From positions 124,248-188,247 of the forward strand of contig NZ_CVQP01000011.1 in the NCBI RefSeq assembly GCF_001040705.1: DNA of 64,000 nucleotides, given 5' to 3'. This document shows positions 59,064 through 64,000 of the stretch, in pieces. The DNA is from Rhodococcus sp. RD6.2 (GTDB taxonomy: Bacteria; Actinomycetota; Actinomycetes; Mycobacteriales; Mycobacteriaceae). A model generated the notes under the pieces. The model had not been told where the DNA came from. It ran no database searches and saw only the letters and a list, made by a program, of their open reading frames with translations. The position numbers and the translations under genes were made by a program. Positions within the stretch are counted from its first letter, which is position 1. Every line of letters begins with the position of its first letter.

Positions 59064-59809
59064 GCGAGCCGCTTCCTGGCCCCGGGAAGTTCGGTCGATC
59101 TGCCGATCCGGGCGTCGCGTCCCGCTCGGTCGCCTGCCCGCCGCGCCTTGTCGGACCGTGCGACACCGGACTGCGGGCCCCGCCACGTACCCCGCGCCTG
59201 CGACGTCTGCGAGTAGAAGTCGCGGAGCTCGATCTGCTTGTCACGCAACACGAGTGCCGTTCCGGTTGCCTCGTCCGGGTCGGCGCCGACCGCGGTCGCC
59301 TCGACGTCGCGTTTCGTCTCCGCGAGCCGCTGCCCGATCCGCGCAGCGAACGCCAGCTGGAAGTTGAGCCGAGCGGTGACCCCAGCGACGGGACGATGCG
59401 CGCCGGAGCGTAGATAGGCGTCCGAGGCCCGCACCATCTGCATCAGCAGCGACGAGTACAGCGCCTCGCAGGTGTCGAGGTCGGAGTCGAACCCGTACGC
59501 GAACACGCGGGTCGAATTGCTCGCGACGTCGCATTTCACGTCGTTGGCAGCGGCAATCGCGACGAACAACTGCACAAACGTGCGCAGCCCCTTGCGACCG
59601 GGTTCGCCGATCGCGATGGCCCGCTGCACCGGCGTCTGACGACGTTCCCGCGTCGCGGTGTGGGCGCGAGCCACCGCCAGATCGATCGCGGTGACGGTGG
59701 CGAGGCGCTGCGCGGCCTCCATGAACGCCTCGGCCTCGTGCGGGTTGTCCGTCGACTCGGCCTGACGGAGCAGCCCACCGATCCGGACCAGCATCTTCTC
59801 CGAACTCAC
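59060..59809 (-). CDS. DUF2786 domain protein
   Basis: This 249-residue protein has the DUF2786 helical domain at the start (SSEKMLVRIGGLLRQAESTDNPHEAEAFMEAAQRLA, recognisable by the spacing KMLVRIGGLLRQAEST and NPHEAEAFMEAAQ). A middle region with GRKGLRTFVQLFVAIAAAND follows, then a basic C-terminal tail rich in Arg, Gly and Ala. The family is found in bacteria and phages, and its function is unknown. I use the GTG at 59809 because TACCCT seven bases upstream fits a leaderless promoter; a GTG at 59833 is the alternative. It forms a two-gene operon with the HExxH protein. Confidence 0.82.
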   Translation of the reverse strand: MSSEKMLVRIGGLLRQAESTDNPHEAEAFMEAAQRLATVTAIDLAVARAHTATRERRQTPVQRAIAIGEPGRKGLRTFVQLFVAIAAANDVKCDVASNSTRVFAYGFDSDLDTCEALYSSLLMQMVRASDAYLRSGAHRPVAGVTARLNFQLAFAARIGQRLAETKRDVEATAVGADPDEATGTALVLRDKQIELRDFYSQTSQARGTWRGPQSGVARSDKARRAGDRAGRDARIGRSTELPGARKRLA

Positions 59810-59816
59810 CCGGCCC

Positions 59817-59822
59817 AGGGTA
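59817..59822 (-). promoter_or_regulatory. Candidate leaderless -10 element of the DUF2786 gene
   Basis: On the minus strand TACCCT is followed after seven bases by the GTG at 59809. The pattern TANNNT plus 6-8 bases plus start codon recurs at smc, tex and lepB. Confidence 0.4.
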
Positions 59823-59857
59823 GCGGCTCCCACCGACCGCCCACGGCTCGCTTGTCG

Positions 59858-60496
59858 TCAGGCGCGAAGGTAGGCGAGCACCGCGAGCACCCGCCGGTGA
59901 CCCGCATCCGACGCAGACAGCCCCAGCTTGGCGAAAATGTTGCCGATGTGCTTGCTCACCGCGGTGTCACTGACCACCAGCCGCGCGGCGATCGACGCGT
60001 TGTCCAGGCCTTCTGCCATCAGACCCAGGACCTCGGACTCGCGTGGAGTGAGGGACCGGATCGGGTCGTCGGCGCGGCGCCGGCTCATCAGCTGCGAGAT
60101 CACCTCGGGGTCCATCACCGTCCCGCCTTCGGCGACGCGGCGCAGCGCGTCGGTGAACTCGGCCACCCGGCCGACGCGTTCCTTGAGGAGATACCCGAGA
60201 CCGCTCGCGCCGTCGGCGAGCAGTCCGCTGGCGTAGCGGTCCTCGACGTACGCCGAGAGCACCAGAACCGGGAATCCCGGACGGCGCCGCCGCGCCTCGG
60301 CCGCCGCCTGCAGTCCCTCGTTGGTGAACGTCGGTGGCATCCGGACGTCGAGCACCGCCGCGTCCACCGAGTCGAGAACATCGAGGAACGAGTCGGGATT
60401 GTCCACCGCGGCAACGACGTCGAACCCTTCGCTGCGCAGCAACAGGGCCAGGCCCTCCCGCAGCAGTGCATCGTCCTCCGCGATCGCTATCCGCAC
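59858..60496 (-). CDS. NarL/LuxR-type response regulator
   Basis: This 212-residue regulator has a receiver domain with the acidic pair at residues 8-9 (AEDD), the phosphoacceptor Asp50 (AVLDVRMPP) and the conserved Lys in YLLKERVG. A C-terminal LuxR helix-turn-helix follows (LTPRESEVLGLMAEGLDNASIAARL). The GTG at 60496 overlaps the histidine kinase stop by ten bases, so the two are a cognate pair. The divergent ABC transporter is the likely target. Confidence 0.95.
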   Translation of the reverse strand: MRIAIAEDDALLREGLALLLRSEGFDVVAAVDNPDSFLDVLDSVDAAVLDVRMPPTFTNEGLQAAAEARRRRPGFPVLVLSAYVEDRYASGLLADGASGLGYLLKERVGRVAEFTDALRRVAEGGTVMDPEVISQLMSRRRADDPIRSLTPRESEVLGLMAEGLDNASIAARLVVSDTAVSKHIGNIFAKLGLSASDAGHRRVLAVLAYLRA

Positions 60497-61746
60497 GGCA
60501 ACTCCACTCTCAACGTCGTCGGTCCACCGACCGGGCTGTTCAGGTTCACAGTTCCTTCGAAGGCCCGGGCCCGTCGCCGGATGCCGACAAGTCCGCCGCC
60601 GTCCCGTTCCCGCGCGCCGCCGTCGCCGTCGTCGACGACCTCGATCGTGAGGACCTGCCCGGCGCCCGCCACCGCGGTGCGTGCGGTGACCGCGACTCGC
60701 GCCGCGCCACTGTGCTTGACCACGTTGGTCAGCGCCTCCGCGACCACGAAGTATGCCGCGGACTCCACTGCTGCCGGCACGCGCGCGAGCCCGTCGGCGT
60801 CGAGTACGCATGGCACCGCGCACCGTCCGGCCAGCGCCGACAGCGCGCCGTCGAGGCCCAGTTCGTCGAGGATCGGCGGATAGATGTCGTGCACCACGGT
60901 CCGCAGGCTGGCGAGGGCATCGGCGGCGGCCTCCTGCGCCCGCGCCAACTGCGGCAACGCCTGATCGGGGTTCGTGGTGAGGGAACGTTCGGCGAGCCCG
61001 AGCATCATCACCACGCCGACGAGCCGGTTCTGGGCGCCGTCGTGCAGATCCCGTTCGATGCGCCGCAGTTCTGCGGCGTGGGCGTCGAGCGCGGCGGCGC
61101 GGCTCTCGGTCAGCGCGCTCACCCGCGCCGCCAACTCCGCTTCCCGGGCGGGTGCCAGGAGCCTGCGGGCGAGCCCGGCCACGCCGCGAGCCATCGCCGG
61201 GACCAGCCACAGTGCCAGCGTCGCATAGAGCGCGGCGACCACCGGCATCGCCGCGGCGGTCCACCAGGAGGTCACCGGGAACGGGTTGCTCACCGGTTCG
61301 CCGGGCGGCATTGCGGACCAATAGGCCGGGACGAGCAGCGAATTCACCACCGCGAGTGGCAGACCCACCGCCAGGACGCCCGCGATGGGTGCGAGGAGCG
61401 CGTGCAGCAGCACCCACCAGGCGTCCCGCCGGGTCGACGATGCAGTCAGCAGCCGCCGCGCGTCGGTGAACGTCGGGTCCGCCGGGATCATCGGATAGCT
61501 CTGGGACACCGACTCACCGAGGAACCGGCCGGTGCGGGTCCTCGCCAGCCCCGCCCACCATCGCAGCATCCGCACCGCAAGGGGTGCGACCAGCCATCCC
61601 GGACCGATCACGATGAACACGACCAGCAGCACGCCGACGGGCAGCAGCGCCAGGGAGACGAATCCGGCCACCCCTTCGACGACCAGGAAAAGGGTCGCCC
61701 GCCACCACCTGCGCAGGATCCCGATCGTCGACATGGATCCCAGCAT
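60487..61746 (-). CDS. NarL-type (DesK/LiaS-like) sensor histidine kinase
   Basis: This 419-residue membrane kinase has four to five hydrophobic segments in the first ~170 residues (for example FLVVEGVAGFVSLALLPVGVLLVVF and VLLHALLAPIAGVLAVGLPLA). The dimerisation/phosphoacceptor motif is RIERDLHDGAQNRLVG, and a HATPase domain with AEALTNVVKHSGAA and DDGDGG follows. No large extracellular domain is evident, so it probably senses the membrane or the associated transporter, as in LiaS and BceS-type systems. The ATG at 61746 is used; ATG at 61734 is equally possible. Coupled to the response regulator. Confidence 0.94.
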   Translation of the reverse strand: MLGSMSTIGILRRWWRATLFLVVEGVAGFVSLALLPVGVLLVVFIVIGPGWLVAPLAVRMLRWWAGLARTRTGRFLGESVSQSYPMIPADPTFTDARRLLTASSTRRDAWWVLLHALLAPIAGVLAVGLPLAVVNSLLVPAYWSAMPPGEPVSNPFPVTSWWTAAAMPVVAALYATLALWLVPAMARGVAGLARRLLAPAREAELAARVSALTESRAAALDAHAAELRRIERDLHDGAQNRLVGVVMMLGLAERSLTTNPDQALPQLARAQEAAADALASLRTVVHDIYPPILDELGLDGALSALAGRCAVPCVLDADGLARVPAAVESAAYFVVAEALTNVVKHSGAARVAVTARTAVAGAGQVLTIEVVDDGDGGARERDGGGLVGIRRRARAFEGTVNLNSPVGGPTTLRVELPCG

Positions 61747-61831
61747 GCCGTATCGGACCGGGTCGGTCGGTACAGCCAGCTACACCATCGATCGGGTACC
61801 TCGGTGGATCGGAATCGCGTATCGGCGTCAA

Positions 61832-61837
61832 TAGCGT
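61832..61837 (+). promoter_or_regulatory. Candidate -10 element of the ABC transporter
   Basis: TAGCGT ends eight bases before the ATG at 61846, and no strong Shine-Dalgarno sequence is visible, which suggests another leaderless start. Confidence 0.35.
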
Positions 61838-61845
61838 TGGCAGCC

Positions 61846-62610
61846 ATGCAGACATCAGCAGTGACCGAAGTCCGGGTCCCGCCCGGTACCGCACTCCGGC
61901 TCGACTCGGTGACCAAGACGTACGGCTCCGGCGCGGCGGCCGTCACCGCCCTGCGCGGTGTGAACCTGCACCTGACGCGGGGCTCCTTCACCGCGGTGAT
62001 GGGGCCGTCCGGCTCCGGGAAGAGCACCTTCCTGCACTGCGCGGCAGGCCTCGACCGCCCCACGAGCGGGTCGGTGTGGCTCGGAGGCACCGACATCTCC
62101 CGGCTGAAGCCGAAGGCGCTCACGCGGTTCCGCCGCGACCACGTCGGCTTCGTCTTCCAGGCTTACAACCTGCTCCCCGCACTGACCGTCGAGCAGAACG
62201 TCACCCTGCCGCTGCTGCTCGCCGGCCGGTCCGCCGACCCCGCCTGGTTGGCCTTCGTGGTGGATGCCGTCGGCCTGACCGACCTCCGCGGGCGCAGGCC
62301 CGCGGAGATGTCCGGCGGCCAGCAGCAGCGGGTCGCGATCGCCCGCGCCCTCGTCACCCGGCCCGACGCGGTCTTCGCGGACGAACCGACCGGAGCCCTC
62401 GACTCGAGGACCGGCCGCCAGGTGCTCGACCTGCTGCGAAGGACCGCAACGGACCTCGACCAGACCGTGGTCATGGTCACCCACGATCCGGTCGCCGCCG
62501 CGCACGCCGACCGGGTGGTGTTCCTTGCGGACGGTGCCTTCGTCGGTCACCTGGACCGGCCGACGCCGCAGCAGGTCGCCGACCACATGACGCACCTCGG
62601 GGAGTGGTGA
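61846..62610 (+). CDS. ABC transporter ATP-binding protein (MacB/LolD type)
   Basis: This 254-residue ATPase subunit has Walker A GPSGSGKST, the Q-loop VFQAYNLLPALTVEQNV, the signature MSGGQQQRVAIARAL, Walker B VFADEPTGALD and the H-loop His in VTHDP. The ALDSRTG segment is typical of the MacB/LolD/BceA group, whose partners are FtsX-like permeases, and such a permease follows two bases later. The likely role is exporting or extracting amphiphilic molecules, or removing cell-wall-active peptides. Its divergence from a NarL-type two-component system suggests stress-induced expression. Confidence 0.95.
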   Translation: MQTSAVTEVRVPPGTALRLDSVTKTYGSGAAAVTALRGVNLHLTRGSFTAVMGPSGSGKSTFLHCAAGLDRPTSGSVWLGGTDISRLKPKALTRFRRDHVGFVFQAYNLLPALTVEQNVTLPLLLAGRSADPAWLAFVVDAVGLTDLRGRRPAEMSGGQQQRVAIARALVTRPDAVFADEPTGALDSRTGRQVLDLLRRTATDLDQTVVMVTHDPVAAAHADRVVFLADGAFVGHLDRPTPQQVADHMTHLGEW

Positions 62611-62612
62611 CG

Positions 62613-64000
62613 ATGAGGGCACTCGCCCGGGCCGGTGTTCGCGAGCACCGCGGTGGCTTCGTCGGCATGTTCGTCGCGGTCCTCTGCGCCGCGATGCTCG
62701 TCACCGGACTGGGGGTGCTGATCGAGTCCGGCATCCGCGGCGGCGTGCCGCCGCAGCGCTACACCGGCGCCGATGTGGTCGTCGGCGCACCACAGAGCCT
62801 CGACATCCGGGAGGACATCGATCCTGCGTTGCCCGAACGGGTGACTCTGCCCGCCGGTGTCGTCGACGAACTCGCCGCGCTGCCCGGTGTCGGGCGGACG
62901 GTGCCCGACACGACCGTCCCGCTCTCGTGGGCGGGACGTCCGGTGCAGGCGCACGGCTGGTCCGCCGCGGCGATCACCCCGTACGACATCCGTCAGGGCC
63001 GGCCGCCCGAGAGCCCCGACGAGGTGGTCGTCGACGACCACCAGCCCGCCGGCGTCGGGGACCGGATCCCACTGGCGCACGGCGGCATCGGCGGCGACTA
63101 CACCGTCGTCGGCGTCGCCTCCGCGCACAGCGGCGACACCCCGGATCGCGCGGCGCACGTCTTCGTCACCGACGCGCGCGCCGCGGAGCTGTCCGCGCAC
63201 CCGGGCACCGTCGACGCGGTCGCCGTCACCGCCGCGGAAGGCACCTCGGTCGGCGATCTGGTCGACGAGATCCACCGGGCCGCGCCCGAACTCGACGTCC
63301 GCACCGGCGCCGCCCGCGGTGACGTGGAGTTCCTCGACTCCGGGGCCGCGCGCAGCGAACTCGTCATGATCGGAACCTCCTTCGCGGGCACCGCCGTGAT
63401 GATCGCGATGTTCGTCGTGGCCACCACCCTTTCGCTGATGATCGCCGGGCGCCGACGCGAATTCGCACTGCTGCGCGGAATCGGCGCGACCTCCCGGCAG
63501 ATCCACCGGCTCGTCGGCCACGAGGTACTGCTGGTCGGCGCTGTCGCGGCCGCCCTGGGCACGGTGCCCGGGTACCTGCTCGCCGGGCTGCTGCGGTCCC
63601 GGTTCGCCGCCGTCGGGATGCTGCCCACCGACTTCGGCCTGGCGTACAGCCCGCTTCCTGCGGTCGCCGCGATCGTCCTGAGCGTGCTGACCGCCCGCGT
63701 CGCGGCCGCCGTCGCCGCGCGCCGTCCCGCCCGGCTCGATCCGGTGGACTCGCTGCGGGAGGCGGCGGCCACCCCCGCCACGCTCGGTCGCGGTCGGGTG
63801 ATCACCGGGCTCGTCCTCGGCGCTCTCGGCCTCGGCACGTCGATGCTGCCGGCGGTCGTACCCGGCCCGGCGGCCGTCGCGGGCGCCGCGAGTTCGGCTG
63901 TGCTGCTGATGGTCGCCGTCGGACTGCTGGGGCCGCGACTGGTCGCGGTCGCGGTGACCGTGATCGGCAGACCGTTGCGCTGGTCGGGTCGGCCCGCGCT
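62613..64000 (+). CDS. FtsX-like ABC transporter permease, N-terminal part
   Basis: The gene starts at the ATG at 62613, two bases after the ATPase gene, and runs off the right edge (about 462 codons seen). One N-terminal helix (GMFVAVLCAAMLVTGLGVLIESG) is followed by a MacB-type extracellular domain of ~220 residues. Three helices of an FtsX domain come next: TAVMIAMFVVATTLSLMIAG with the hallmark RRREFALLRGIGAT, then EVLLVGAVAAALGTVPGYLL, and LPAVAAIVLSVLTARVAAAVAARRPARLDPV. A further hydrophobic stretch begins before the edge, so the full protein probably has the ten-helix duplicated arrangement of actinobacterial permeases. The substrate is not known. Confidence 0.93.
   Translation, partial: MRALARAGVREHRGGFVGMFVAVLCAAMLVTGLGVLIESGIRGGVPPQRYTGADVVVGAPQSLDIREDIDPALPERVTLPAGVVDELAALPGVGRTVPDTTVPLSWAGRPVQAHGWSAAAITPYDIRQGRPPESPDEVVVDDHQPAGVGDRIPLAHGGIGGDYTVVGVASAHSGDTPDRAAHVFVTDARAAELSAHPGTVDAVAVTAAEGTSVGDLVDEIHRAAPELDVRTGAARGDVEFLDSGAARSELVMIGTSFAGTAVMIAMFVVATTLSLMIAGRRREFALLRGIGATSRQIHRLVGHEVLLVGAVAAALGTVPGYLLAGLLRSRFAAVGMLPTDFGLAYSPLPAVAAIVLSVLTARVAAAVAARRPARLDPVDSLREAAATPATLGRGRVITGLVLGALGLGTSMLPAVVPGPAAVAGAASSAVLLMVAVGLLGPRLVAVAVTVIGRPLRWSGRPA

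Noticed and set aside
59858-61417. One 519-codon fusion of histidine kinase region and response regulator
   Set aside because: The first part of that frame is a shadow of the kinase gene in the wrong frame. The kinase and regulator are separate genes overlapping by ten bases.

Overview
The window is high-GC actinobacterial chromosome, most likely Rhodococcus or a close Nocardiaceae relative. Three things point there: many GTG and TTG starts, tight ATGA/GTGA/TGATG gene overlaps, and a backbone in the same order as Mycobacterium tuberculosis Rv2927c down to Rv2901c. That backbone is sepIVA, yceD, (rpmF), rnc, mutM, osmC, acyP, smc, ftsY, amtB, glnK, glnD, ffh, amidohydrolase, rpsP, KH protein, rimM, trmD, lppW (opposite strand), rplS, lepB, rnhB, DUF2469. 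No rRNA, tRNA, CRISPR array, insertion sequence or prophage was seen.

Layout. 1-5.2 kb: the start of a secreted GH43-like protein running off the left edge, the divisome protein SepIVA, and a minus-strand pair of a P-type cation ATPase and polyphosphate kinase 2. 5.3-7.8 kb: yceD-rpmF-rnc-mutM. 7.8-10 kb: a MocR-type regulator divergent from an FMN split-barrel protein. 10.1-18 kb: a complete high-affinity K+ uptake operon kdpFABCDE preceded by a 30-residue membrane micropeptide. 18-20 kb: osmC, a secreted beta-propeller protein and acyP. 20.1-22.4 kb: a three-gene cluster (Gly/Tyr-tailed membrane protein, glutathionylspermidine-synthase-like ATP-grasp enzyme, DUF350 membrane protein) resembling enterobacterial yjfM-yjfC-yjfL, closed by a bidirectional terminator shared with an amino-acid permease. 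24-28.6 kb: a VOC protein and smc.

28.6-37.4 kb: an accessory island between smc and ftsY. It is a six-gene minus-strand operon (flavin monooxygenase, serine esterase/beta-lactamase fold, zinc alcohol dehydrogenase, acyl-CoA ligase, D-aminoacylase-like amidohydrolase, SDR) with a divergent TetR regulator. Its gene content recalls the mycobacterial mymA operon. 37.4-45 kb: protein targeting (ftsY, ffh) and ammonium sensing (amtB-glnK-glnD, with a GlnR-like site upstream). 45-48.4 kb: an amidohydrolase, a DUF5995 protein and a two-gene membrane/glycan-binding operon whose first gene looks frameshifted at a G7 run.

48.4-58.5 kb: ribosome biogenesis and export genes (rpsP, KH protein, rimM, trmD, rplS, lepB, rnhB, DUF2469), interrupted by lppW, tex, a formylglycine-generating enzyme and a membrane protein. 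58.5-64 kb: a metallohydrolase/DUF2786 pair, a NarL-type two-component system, and a divergent ABC transporter (ATPase plus FtsX-like permease) whose permease runs off the right edge.

Most promising for follow-up: the yjf-like ATP-grasp cluster with its micro-tail substrate candidate; the mymA-like island; the G7 frameshift; the kdp micropeptide; and related short tandem repeats around ffh, rplS and rpsP. All homology statements come from reading motifs and from memory of the families; no database search was run.
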